Shown here: piece by piece, positions 11,813-21,361 of the stretch
Numbering within the stretch: the stretch's first letter is position 1
How the letters are laid out: each line of letters starts with the position of its first letter
From: Lachnospiraceae bacterium UBA1066
GTDB taxonomy: Bacteria > Bacillota > Clostridia > Lachnospirales > Lachnospiraceae
Direction of reading: 5' to 3'
Length of the DNA stretch: 27,931 nucleotides
NCBI GenBank assembly: GCA_002316215.1
Contig: DCDB01000083.1
Span: forward strand, 1 to 27,931
The notes under the pieces: model-generated
The model's input: only the letters and a program-made list of their open reading frames with translations
The model's database searches: none
Told to the model about the DNA's origin: nothing
Position numbers and translations under genes: made by a program

Positions 11813-14653
11813 ATGATGAAAAAAAGTACAGCCATTTGGAAAAATCAGAAACGGATTAAGAGAATACTTGCAGTTTTCCTCATCTGTTCCCTATTTTTTG
11901 CGCTTTTTCCAACCGTTAAGGCCGATGCAGCAGACAGCAGCAGCCAAACTGTCAGGATCGGCTATTATTATGACAGTGATTACTACTACAAAGACAATCA
12001 GGAAAATTATTGCGGATATGATGTGGAATATATCTACGAAATTTCCAAATATACGGACTGGCAGTATCAGTATGTGGATTTTGATAGTTTTGAAGATGCC
12101 TATTCAGCACTTGAAAATGGTGAAATTGATCTTCTGCCTTCCCTCTTCTATTCGGAAGAGCGGGCGGATAAACTGCTTCTTTCTAATTACGATATGGGGG
12201 CAGTATATGTGACAATCATTGTACCTAAGGGTGATGTAACAATTGCCTACAACGATTATACCGCACTTGAAGGAAGGAAAGTCGGCATCCTTTCAGATTC
12301 CGTCGACGGCGAGAAATTCCGCGAATGGGCAAAAGAACAGGATTTGAATGCACAGATCATCCCCATGCGTACTACAGAAGAATTGCTAAAGGCTCTGGAC
12401 GAAGGAGACTTAGACGCAGTTGCTATCTCCTATCTGGGCTCCAGCAGCACTTATCGTATAATCAAAGAATTTTCTCCTATGAAAATGTACATAGGCATGC
12501 CTAAGGACCGCACGGCGCTCATGAAGGAACTAAACAGCGCCTTAGAAGAGATTACAATCGAGACGCCTGATTTTGCCAGTGATCTTTACAGCAAATATTA
12601 TATTGCAAACCAGCAGCAGGCGCCTGTATTTACAAAAGAAGAACAGGATTATATTGCCGGAAGAAAAGCCCTTTCAGTTGCTCTTCTTAATAATAATGCG
12701 CCTTTTTCTTATTCCGGAAAAGACGGGACAATGACAGGGGCAATGACAGATTATTTCGACAGAATATCCCAGCTGTCCGGGCTTCATTTTACATTCAAGG
12801 GCTATGGCACACAGGAAGAAATAATTTCAGCAGTAAAAAGCGGTGAGGCTGATATTGCCGGGGCCATGGTTTATGACGCCGTGGAAGCTGCAGCGGATAA
12901 AATCCTGCTGACAAATTCCTACATCGGCATGGCGCTCACCCAGGTGACATTAAAAGGCACAGAACATATCAGCACGATGGCCGTCCCCTCGTATCTGGTA
13001 TCAACGGTTAAAAACAGCTTTGCAGATACAGACATAACCATCACAATATACAGCACTCCGACCGAATGCATGGAAGCACTTAAAAGCGGCAGGGCAGACG
13101 GCGCGATACTGAATACCTATTCCGCGAACTGCTACATGAACAACGGCAGGACAGGAGAATATAACGTTACCACGCTGAACGGTTTATCCTATCGCCTGGC
13201 AACAGGACTTGCCGCTTCAACCGACAGAACATTACTTTCTGTACTGAACCGATGCATCCGGTATTCAAATGCAACGACCATGAATGAACTGATTGTCAAA
13301 TATTCACAGGCAGACACTTCATCCTTTCAGGCAACACTGAACCGCATACCTGTCTCATGGCTTTTTGTTTTTACTGCCGTCATGTTCTGTTTTGCGGCTG
13401 TACTCGCGATTCTTCTCATAAACATCAAGCGCCGTCAAAAAGAGAAAGCGGCCTTGTCCGCCCAGGAGGTTGCTGTCGCCTGCCGCTCTTTGGAAGTGGC
13501 CGCCGCGGAAAAAGCCAATGAAGAAAGCAACCAGTTTTTTTCAAACGTCAGCCACGACATGCGAACGCCTCTTAATGCAGTTATTGGCTTTGCCGGTTTA
13601 GCAGAAAAAGAAAACAATGTCGAAAAGAAAAATGAATACCTCGGAAAAATCGAATCTTCCGGAAAACTTTTACTGGATCTGATCAACGACACTCTCACCA
13701 TCTCAAAGTCCCGCAACAACAATTTCGAACTTCATACAGAACCGGTCAGGGCAAAGGAACTGCTCGACGCAATTATCACACCGATAAAAGCCGCAGCATC
13801 AAAGAAAAATATTACCTTCACTGCAGACTATGCCGGCTGTGCCGATCGAACAATACTCGCTGACCGCCTGAACGTCCAAAAGATCTTCCTGAATCTTCTG
13901 TCAAATGCTGTCAAGTATACGCCGGAAGGGGGACACATCAGCGTACATATGTTTAACGAACCGCCCGAAAGTGCGGATCCGGATTCGATTCTTGTTGTAA
14001 GCGATAACGGAATCGGCATCTCACCCGAATTCCTGCCCCACATTTATGAACCCTTCACACAGGAAAAAAGACACGGCTATGAATCGGTAGGAACCGGTCT
14101 CGGACTTTCCATTGTCAAACAGATGGTCGACAAAATGGGCGGAACCATTGATGTAAAAAGCGAGGTCGGAAAAGGGACGGCCTTCACAGTACGGATGCAC
14201 TTCAAAGAAGCAAAAAGCACCGGCTCTCCTGCTCCTGAGAAAAAAGCAGCGCCGCAGATTAACCTTTCGGGAAGAAAAATTCTGCTCTGCGAAGACAATG
14301 CTTTGAACCGTGAAATTGCCGTGGCCTTACTGCGGGAAAAGGAAATTGATACGGTCTGTGCAGAAAACGGGAAAACAGGCCTGGAGATTTTTTCAGGAAG
14401 CCGTGATAACGAATTCGATGCCGTTCTTATGGACATCCGCATGCCGGTAATGGATGGTCTTGAATCAACAAAAGCCATCCGTAATCTTAAAAGAACGGAT
14501 GCAAAGACTGTGCCGATTATAGCCATGACAGCGGATGCTTATGAAAATGACATTCAAAGATGCCTGGCTGCCGGCATGAACGGACATATGTCAAAACCTA
14601 TCGATCCGGATAATTTGTACCGGACTTTACAGAACGCAATAAGCAGGGCCTGA
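11813..14653 (+). CDS. Membrane hybrid histidine kinase with two periplasmic SBP domains
   Basis: The 946-residue protein has, in order: a signal peptide (1-39, ending VKADA); two type-3 solute-binding domains outside the membrane (about 45-265 and 285-500); one transmembrane helix (512-537); a HisKA H-box with H581 (SHDMRTPLN); an HATPase domain with N698, DNGIG (731-735) and GTGLGL (760-765); and a receiver domain (820-946) with acceptor D874 and SKPIDP. The tandem solute-binding design is that of BvgS/EvgS-type sensors, which bind small ligands such as amino acids or nicotinate-like compounds; the ligand here is unknown. There is no HPt domain or DNA-binding output. The start has only a weak AGG site. 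Its 3' end overlaps the convergent truncated kinase by 27 bases. Confidence 0.92.
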   Translation: MMKKSTAIWKNQKRIKRILAVFLICSLFFALFPTVKADAADSSSQTVRIGYYYDSDYYYKDNQENYCGYDVEYIYEISKYTDWQYQYVDFDSFEDAYSALENGEIDLLPSLFYSEERADKLLLSNYDMGAVYVTIIVPKGDVTIAYNDYTALEGRKVGILSDSVDGEKFREWAKEQDLNAQIIPMRTTEELLKALDEGDLDAVAISYLGSSSTYRIIKEFSPMKMYIGMPKDRTALMKELNSALEEITIETPDFASDLYSKYYIANQQQAPVFTKEEQDYIAGRKALSVALLNNNAPFSYSGKDGTMTGAMTDYFDRISQLSGLHFTFKGYGTQEEIISAVKSGEADIAGAMVYDAVEAAADKILLTNSYIGMALTQVTLKGTEHISTMAVPSYLVSTVKNSFADTDITITIYSTPTECMEALKSGRADGAILNTYSANCYMNNGRTGEYNVTTLNGLSYRLATGLAASTDRTLLSVLNRCIRYSNATTMNELIVKYSQADTSSFQATLNRIPVSWLFVFTAVMFCFAAVLAILLINIKRRQKEKAALSAQEVAVACRSLEVAAAEKANEESNQFFSNVSHDMRTPLNAVIGFAGLAEKENNVEKKNEYLGKIESSGKLLLDLINDTLTISKSRNNNFELHTEPVRAKELLDAIITPIKAAASKKNITFTADYAGCADRTILADRLNVQKIFLNLLSNAVKYTPEGGHISVHMFNEPPESADPDSILVVSDNGIGISPEFLPHIYEPFTQEKRHGYESVGTGLGLSIVKQMVDKMGGTIDVKSEVGKGTAFTVRMHFKEAKSTGSPAPEKKAAPQINLSGRKILLCEDNALNREIAVALLREKEIDTVCAENGKTGLEIFSGSRDNEFDAVLMDIRMPVMDGLESTKAIRNLKRTDAKTVPIIAMTADAYENDIQRCLAAGMNGHMSKPIDPDNLYRTLQNAISRA

Positions 14654-17600
14654 AACGCCGGCAAAAGTTCCTTCATATGCCTTTTCCAGATATTCCTGCT
14701 TCCTTGCCGGATCATGTTCTTTCAGTGCAAATGACGTAAATCCGAGAACACCGCTAAGAGGTGTACGCAGATCGTGGCTCATACTGGAAAGGAATGTCGA
14801 CTTTGCCTCATTGGCACGCTCCGCTTCCAATTTCGCTGCCTCAATCCTGGCCAGCTGTTCCTGATCACGCTCGAAGGATGCTGTAATATCAGAGCGGACA
14901 ACCAGGATGATTTTTCCGGACTCATCAAGCCAGACATAATCCAGCTGCTTGCAGAAGATACGGTCATTTTCCCTATGGTGATATATAACCGTATGCCGCC
15001 CGCCTTTTGACTGCAGACCGGAAATAATGCTTTCCAGTGAAAGTGACGAATGATACTGCTCCCGGTCTGCTTCTGCCAAAAAAGTGCTGCAGACATAATC
15101 ACAGCTTTTACTGTAGCTGATCCTTTCATGAATACCGGCATAGGCAACCGAAGCCGTCTTCTTTATAAATTCAAATTCATCGGCATCTGCATAGATCAGA
15201 CCGATATAATCGAACTGTACTTCGGAAATCAAACCGATAATCCTATCGGTCTCTATCGTCCCTGTCACATCATAGGCATAGGTAAAGGCCTCAAGATCTC
15301 CGTTTTCAGGGCTCATGAAAGTATGAACATTCAGAGAAATCCAGATCGGCATCCGCCCCTTTCGGGCGCGGTGATAGGTAAGGCTCGTCTGCATCTGCCC
15401 GTGCTGATAGCGCTCGACCAGCTTCATGCGGTCAAGTTTATCCAGGATTTCCCTGCGCTCACTTTCCTGATAAGGCATTTCAACAAAACCCCGGAGTGCT
15501 TCATCATATGATGTGCCTGGTTGTATTTTGAAGAAATTATCATCTTTTGTAGTATACTCAATCACCAGATTCCTGGTAAGATTATAATGTCCTTTTGCAC
15601 CCAGGTTATTGTCATCCGTTTCCCGAAGATATCCTAATTCCCTCTGGTACCGTTCTTCCACCTTTCTTTCTGCCGTAATGTTCTGTGAGAAACCGATTGC
15701 AGAGTCCGGCCTGCCGTCCGTCCCGCTGACTGTCAGGTATGTAAAACGTTCGCATCGCGGTTCCCGCCCGTTTGCCGGTTTATACCAGACTTCGCAGGAA
15801 GCATTTTGGCCCTGATCCACCCGCCTGTACATCTCCAGATAAGCAGGCCGGTCTTCCGGATCAATAAGACCGACAATAGAAGCAGGAACATCAGTGATTA
15901 CATTTTCTAAAGATAAACTGGATGCCATGTTCTGGGTATGCGCATCGTCGGACATCCGGATGATATGGTTTTTGATATCATACTCCCATGTGGAAAGTTT
16001 TGCAGCCTGGACAACCGCACGGTAAAAGCGCCGGCTCTCCTTAAGTTCAGCCTCTGCAATCTTAATCTCATTAATATTCGTGTAAGTAAAATAAGCAATT
16101 TCGACAGTCTCAGTAATGTGTGCAACGGTTCCGCGCACACTGACCCAGGCATAATCCCCGTTGAGAAAGCGGAACCTGTACTGACTTACGGTAAGTTTCT
16201 TCTCATGAAGAAATTCATGGTATTCCCTGCCGAACCTTTCCCTGTCGTCCGGATGGACCGTATCCAGAAAAACAGCAAGATCCACCACATTATCTTTCCC
16301 CGCAGCAATATCAATACGTTCCGTGAAATAGCGGTTAAGCTGCATTTCCCTGTTCGGGATTCCGTCTGTGATACGCAGGGCACCGATTCCGGCAGGCACG
16401 CCATCGATCATACCGCGCATTCTGATAATCTGCTCTTTCATCAGCAGGGATTTCTGGATCTCAATCTCGGCAAGTTCAATCTTCTTTTGTGCCTCGATTG
16501 CATCGCTGATATCACGATATACCGCATATATAGCTCCGGGCCATTTCGTTTCGGGGTCATAATCCGTAAAAGATGCGGATCCCCCTACCCAGACAAATCC
16601 TCCGGCAGTGGGGACACGCATATTGATTGCAAAACTTTTTTCGCCTGCTGAAATCGCCTGAGCTGCCGCTTTCTTAAGGTTTTCAAATTCTTTGCGGAAT
16701 TTTCCGGTAAAAAACTCTGTCATGCTGTGATGATAGCGATTCTCATATTCTTCCTGAGTGCAGCCGATCATACGGCACATTGCATCATTATATTCGAGCA
16801 GAGTAAAGTCTTTCAGGCATACTTTTACAATACAGACCTCAGAAATACTCATCAAAAGATCCCGATCCTGTATCCGCTCCCTTAATTCCTCATTAAGCCG
16901 TTCTATTTCCTGCTGCTGTTCTGTTTCCAAAGTCACATCTTCAAAGCTGCCGACAAGGCCGACAATCTTTCCGTCAACAGACAGAGGCCCTTTACTTGCA
17001 ACAATGTTTCGGTTTTTACCCCTGGCGATGCATCTGCCGGGAACACGGTAAGTACTGATCCCGTCCCGAAGAACGCAGAGCTCATCATTTTTATAAGGAT
17101 CGGGTTCCGTATGCCAGCCCATATCCTCATCATTTTTACCGATAATTTCGCCCACATCCCTGAAACCGTAATAGTCCAGAAAAGCCTTATTCGCGCCGAG
17201 AAAACGGCGGTCAGCGTCTTTCCAGAAGATTGCGGTTTTAGTCGTCGAAAGGATTTCGGACAGCAGGGTTTCCTGCCGATGTTTTTCTGCAGCCTCTTCA
17301 CGATGCAGTTCTGTCTCATCGTGGACATCAGACCAGCAGGCATATAGTAAATACCTTCCGTTCTTCTGATATGCCACGCTGCCTTTTCCGCTTAACCAGC
17401 GATAAGGTTCATTTTCCCCCGCACGGATGCGGTAGACTGCTGCGTATTGTCCGTCGGGATTCAGGCACGCACTTTCCACATCCGAACGTATTTTTTTTAA
17501 GTCATCCGGATAAATATGCTGTTTCAGAAGTTCTCTGCATGGTTTGGAAAATTCAGCTTTGTCAGCCCGAAACATCCTGCAGAAGCTCTCCGAAACCACA

Positions 17601-17704
17601 AGCAGCTCGCATTTGTCCCCCAAAAATGAAAAGACGCAGAAGGGCATAGGGAATTTCTCATATATTTTCTTTTCTTCAGGCGTAATGACATTTTCTCCCA
17701 TCAA
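14627..17704 (-). CDS. Multi-PAS cytosolic sensor kinase, truncated after the H-box
   Basis: This 1025-residue protein has about six PAS-like modules (about 15-130, 145-265, 280-405, 430-550, 555-680 and 690-815), an additional sensor module (820-945: FDYIGLIYADADEFEF to VVRSDIT), a coiled linker and a HisKA H-box with H977 (SSMSHDLRTPLSG). Similarity to its paralogs stops at K1008 (EYLEK), within the second DHp helix. The last 17 residues are unrelated and the stop lies inside the opposite gene. The ATP-binding and receiver domains are missing. It cannot autophosphorylate in the usual way; it may be a decayed gene, a sensor that partners another kinase, or a phospho-acceptor. AGGAGG precedes the ATG at 17704 by eight bases. 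It is the last gene of the TetR-kinase operon. Confidence 0.85.
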   Translation of the reverse strand: MMGENVITPEEKKIYEKFPMPFCVFSFLGDKCELLVVSESFCRMFRADKAEFSKPCRELLKQHIYPDDLKKIRSDVESACLNPDGQYAAVYRIRAGENEPYRWLSGKGSVAYQKNGRYLLYACWSDVHDETELHREEAAEKHRQETLLSEILSTTKTAIFWKDADRRFLGANKAFLDYYGFRDVGEIIGKNDEDMGWHTEPDPYKNDELCVLRDGISTYRVPGRCIARGKNRNIVASKGPLSVDGKIVGLVGSFEDVTLETEQQQEIERLNEELRERIQDRDLLMSISEVCIVKVCLKDFTLLEYNDAMCRMIGCTQEEYENRYHHSMTEFFTGKFRKEFENLKKAAAQAISAGEKSFAINMRVPTAGGFVWVGGSASFTDYDPETKWPGAIYAVYRDISDAIEAQKKIELAEIEIQKSLLMKEQIIRMRGMIDGVPAGIGALRITDGIPNREMQLNRYFTERIDIAAGKDNVVDLAVFLDTVHPDDRERFGREYHEFLHEKKLTVSQYRFRFLNGDYAWVSVRGTVAHITETVEIAYFTYTNINEIKIAEAELKESRRFYRAVVQAAKLSTWEYDIKNHIIRMSDDAHTQNMASSLSLENVITDVPASIVGLIDPEDRPAYLEMYRRVDQGQNASCEVWYKPANGREPRCERFTYLTVSGTDGRPDSAIGFSQNITAERKVEERYQRELGYLRETDDNNLGAKGHYNLTRNLVIEYTTKDDNFFKIQPGTSYDEALRGFVEMPYQESERREILDKLDRMKLVERYQHGQMQTSLTYHRARKGRMPIWISLNVHTFMSPENGDLEAFTYAYDVTGTIETDRIIGLISEVQFDYIGLIYADADEFEFIKKTASVAYAGIHERISYSKSCDYVCSTFLAEADREQYHSSLSLESIISGLQSKGGRHTVIYHHRENDRIFCKQLDYVWLDESGKIILVVRSDITASFERDQEQLARIEAAKLEAERANEAKSTFLSSMSHDLRTPLSGVLGFTSFALKEHDPARKQEYLEKAYEGTFAGVSGPAYCVL

Positions 17705-17815
17705 AACGGCCTCCTAATACTTCTCCAGACTGCCTGATTATTTTTGCGCCTTCGCTAATCTGATTTTCGAAAAGCAGGTGTTTTTTCTCTGTATTTTGCC
17801 GTGATTGCAACGAAA

Positions 17816-20800
17816 TTAGAACAGCTCCGCAATCGTATGATACATTTTTTCCGGGTCAATCGGCTTTGCAATATGCCCGTTCATTCCGGCATCAAAACAT
17901 CTCTGAACATCATCTGAAAAGGCGTCAGCCGTCATGGCAAGAATCGGAATCGACTTTGCATCAGGGCGGCTAAGTGAACGAATTGCTCTGGCTGCATCGT
18001 ATCCGTTCATAACCGGCATGCGGATATCCATCAGGATGCAGTCGTAAAATCCGACAGCGGAATTTGCAAAAGTTCTCACACCTTCTGCTCCGTTTTCCGC
18101 CGTATCCACTAAAAGTCCCCGCTTCGCCAGCAGTGCCTTTGCAATTTCCTGATTCATCGGATGATCCTCGCAAAGGAGAACGCGCTTTCCGTCCATAGCC
18201 GTCTCCTGCGGGAATTGCATGTCTGCGCGCGACGCCGCGGGCTGCTGTACAAATGCGCTCTCAAGCACCAGTTCGACATGAACTGTCGTTCCTTTGCCGA
18301 GCTGGCTTTCCACACGAATATTTCCGCCCATGGCATCCACCATTTTTTTCGTAATGGCAAGCCCAAGCCCGGTACCATGCATCTCAGAATTTTCAACCCG
18401 GTTTTCCTGGGAAAAAGGCTCAAACAGAACCTTCTGAAACTCCGGGCTCATCCCGATTCCCTGATCGGAAACCTCAATGCAATCACTTATCCGTCCATCC
18501 GGAAGAATAGATGAAATATCACGATACCGGATCACACTTCCCTCCGGTGAGTATTTCACTGCATTTGACAAAAGATTAAAGACGATCTGATTCATCCTGA
18601 GTTTGTCGACGAGTATGACGCATCCTTCCGGAATAACTATCTCTGTGATCAGTTTCTGGCCTTTTTCTTCACAGAGCGGCCGTATCACAGCATCAACATA
18701 TTTCTGGAATTCCTGCATGGGATACGGCTCGGGATGAAGCTTTATCGCACCGCTCTCCGCCTTTGACATGTCGAGGATATTATTGATGAGACCCAGAAGA
18801 AATTTGGATGAAAGGTCGATCTTGGCAAGACAATCCGCGGTTCCGGCAGAATTATCCTGTTCAAGGGCAAGATAAGTCATGCCGATGATACCGTTGAGAG
18901 GCGTCCGCATATCATGGCTCATACGGGAAAGGAAATCTGTTTTGGCACGATTAGCTTTTTCCGCTGCAGCTAAAGCCTTCTGAAGATCCTCCATGTGACG
19001 CTGCTCCTGCCTGCGGCTGTCCGTGATATCCGATTGAATCACCAGGACAGCCGACTGCGCAGAATCGAGCCAATTATACTGCAGATGCCGATAGGTATCC
19101 TGTCCGTTTTGAATACGCCGATAATAGCAGTGGCTGATTCCGTTCTTCCGGATCTCCTCAAGAATATAGTCAAGTTCTGTATCAGAATTAAAACCCGCAC
19201 GTTCACCGGAAGGAACAAAAACATCCCGGAGATAATCCCGGATTTCCTCATAGGAGCAGCGCGTTCCGGGCTCAACCCGGGTGATCTCCGGCTGAACAGC
19301 ATAAAAATCAATAACTCCGTCACATGGATAAATAATAGCGGCAAAATCCACCCGGTCACTGAGAACATTTTCAGAAATCTGTTCGCTGCGTTTCTGACGG
19401 TCAATATCCAGCGCATGCGTCAGCGCTTCAATATCACCGGTCTTCGGATTCCGCATCATATCCAGCACGCCCCTCTGCCAGTGAATCTCCCCATTACGAT
19501 AGCGGACTGGATACTCCAGCGTAACCTGAGCCTCACCGTGCAGAAAGCGCTGAATCAAAGATTCACGGCAGAAAAGCAGAAGCGCCTGCTCCCGGATTTT
19601 CTCATCCGCTATAATCCCTGCAAAGGTGAGGAAGTAACCATCTGCCGTACCTGATTCCGCCTGCTTCAAAACAAAATCGTATACACTTTTTCCATCCCCG
19701 CACCAGTTTTTTGTCAAATTGACGGAAAAGGAACCCAAAGTGTTGTCTGCAGCCTGAACGATCTGCCGGATGGCCTGACGGTAGCTCTCCTCTTCACGCC
19801 TCTGTGCGGTAATGTTCTGGCCAATCCCGTAAGCCTTGCATGGATTTCCTTTCGCATCGAAAGTATTGGTGTAAGAAATTTTTTCACAGCGCGGCTCAGT
19901 CCCCGCCTTAAGCTTGTACCACACCTCGCAGGAAGCCTTCAGGTCACCTGCATCAATCTTTCGGTACATTTCCAGGAAATCTTCCACGCTGGCGTCATCA
20001 ATATAAGGAACCAGTGACTGCGGCGCATTTTCAGTAACCTTCGGAAGACCGAATTTACGGTAATCATACTCTGTGAATTCATTTTCTGCCATAATTATCC
20101 GGTGTTTCGAGATGTCGTATTCCCAGACCACCAGATTCGTAGCTTCCACCGCAGCTTCATACATATTTCTTGCTTCACTGCGTGCCCTCTCAGCGGTAAT
20201 CTGGTCATCCATATCGGAAAAAGCAGCATAATAATACTGCACGCCATTTCGCAAATAAGCGCGCCGGAACTGATTGTTTACCCAATGTTTTCTTCCGTCT
20301 TCACCAGTGACGCAATATGTGGAATTTCCCTGATTTTTTTCTCTTCCTTCCACCCTGACGAATTCCTCGGAAAACGCCTGACGATCCGATTCAGAAAGCC
20401 AGTCAAGCGGATTCTGGCTTATGGAATCCCAGTAAGCTTTGCTGCCGTGATGCAATTCATAAAAACTATTGTTGGTATAATTCATCTGTATCATGCCGCC
20501 GCAGGAAGAAAAAACCGCAACACCGCTTGGAATATTTCCAAGAATTGCATCAAGCTTGTCCCGGTCGATTTGGATCTGCTGCTGCTGTTGCTGCTGTTCT
20601 GTAATATCCCGGGCGTAAACGGCCACCGCAGTGCGGCCATACCAGTCAATCTCCCTGCAGTCTACGGAAAACCATTTGTCCTGCTCCGGTGAGTATTCAG
20701 CCTCCATATGACAGAATCCGTTATGCATCTGTGGAACAGAGCACCAGGGACACGGTTCGGAACAGCCGTTGACATACCTGTAGCAGTTCTTACCGACATA

Positions 20801-21313
20801 ATCGTCATGACCCCAAAGCTGCAGGGCAGTCTCATTGGCGAACAATATTTCATAAGTTCTTTCATCAATTACATAGAGAATTACGTCCGTCAGGTTAAGC
20901 AGCTGCGACTGCCCTGATGCCTCGCTGGAGGATCGGCTGTAAACAGCTAACAGCACCGGGCAGCCCTGTCTTGTACCGATGAGACGTCCGCGTGCATGAA
21001 CCCAGACGTGCCCAAACCTCTTGTGAAAAATCCGATAGGAAATGTCAATATCCGCATTCCCGTTATTCTTTAGCAATATGCCGAGCTGCGCAATGACCTG
21101 AGGCAGATCAGCCTTTAGAATAACCGCCGTCGCATCATTCCGCGTAAGATCAACATACTCTTCCTTTGTCATCCCGGACAGCTCTGCAAGACCATCAGAG
21201 GTAATCAGGGGAACAAGTATTCCTTTGTCGACACAATAGATGGCAAAGTCTCCGGGATTACTGTCTGCTATGATATTAAGTGTGCGTTCATCCAGTTCCT
21301 TTTGAATTCTCAC
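17816..21313 (-). CDS. Cytosolic multi-PAS hybrid histidine kinase
   Basis: The 1165-residue protein has no membrane segment. Its order is: PAS modules at about 10-130, 140-240, 250-375, 385-505 and 515-640; a sensor module at 650-765 (VDFAAIIYPCDGVIDF to VIQSDIT); HisKA with H800 (SRMSHDMRTPLNG); HATPase with N917, DQGIG (950-954) and GTGLGL (980-985); and a receiver domain with D1096 (CILMDIRMP) and IAKPIDP. The second PAS carries a cysteine set C177, C184, C188 and C191 (CSEPCPWC), perhaps a metal or iron-sulfur site. The start is GTG at 21313 with GGGGAGG seven bases upstream. A short Gln run (239-246) links two PAS domains. It lies 48 bases after the larger kinase and 111 bases before the truncated one. 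The signal and output partner are unknown. Confidence 0.92.
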   Translation of the reverse strand: MRIQKELDERTLNIIADSNPGDFAIYCVDKGILVPLITSDGLAELSGMTKEEYVDLTRNDATAVILKADLPQVIAQLGILLKNNGNADIDISYRIFHKRFGHVWVHARGRLIGTRQGCPVLLAVYSRSSSEASGQSQLLNLTDVILYVIDERTYEILFANETALQLWGHDDYVGKNCYRYVNGCSEPCPWCSVPQMHNGFCHMEAEYSPEQDKWFSVDCREIDWYGRTAVAVYARDITEQQQQQQQIQIDRDKLDAILGNIPSGVAVFSSCGGMIQMNYTNNSFYELHHGSKAYWDSISQNPLDWLSESDRQAFSEEFVRVEGREKNQGNSTYCVTGEDGRKHWVNNQFRRAYLRNGVQYYYAAFSDMDDQITAERARSEARNMYEAAVEATNLVVWEYDISKHRIIMAENEFTEYDYRKFGLPKVTENAPQSLVPYIDDASVEDFLEMYRKIDAGDLKASCEVWYKLKAGTEPRCEKISYTNTFDAKGNPCKAYGIGQNITAQRREEESYRQAIRQIVQAADNTLGSFSVNLTKNWCGDGKSVYDFVLKQAESGTADGYFLTFAGIIADEKIREQALLLFCRESLIQRFLHGEAQVTLEYPVRYRNGEIHWQRGVLDMMRNPKTGDIEALTHALDIDRQKRSEQISENVLSDRVDFAAIIYPCDGVIDFYAVQPEITRVEPGTRCSYEEIRDYLRDVFVPSGERAGFNSDTELDYILEEIRKNGISHCYYRRIQNGQDTYRHLQYNWLDSAQSAVLVIQSDITDSRRQEQRHMEDLQKALAAAEKANRAKTDFLSRMSHDMRTPLNGIIGMTYLALEQDNSAGTADCLAKIDLSSKFLLGLINNILDMSKAESGAIKLHPEPYPMQEFQKYVDAVIRPLCEEKGQKLITEIVIPEGCVILVDKLRMNQIVFNLLSNAVKYSPEGSVIRYRDISSILPDGRISDCIEVSDQGIGMSPEFQKVLFEPFSQENRVENSEMHGTGLGLAITKKMVDAMGGNIRVESQLGKGTTVHVELVLESAFVQQPAASRADMQFPQETAMDGKRVLLCEDHPMNQEIAKALLAKRGLLVDTAENGAEGVRTFANSAVGFYDCILMDIRMPVMNGYDAARAIRSLSRPDAKSIPILAMTADAFSDDVQRCFDAGMNGHIAKPIDPEKMYHTIAELF

Positions 21314-21361
21314 CGTATTTCCTCCCCGGCATGGCTGCGGTAGTCATGATGCATTCTATCC

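Noticed and set aside
20575..20610. CAG/CTG triplet run
   Set aside because: It simply encodes a short Gln-rich linker (residues 239-246) between PAS domains in the 1165-residue kinase; not a separate element.
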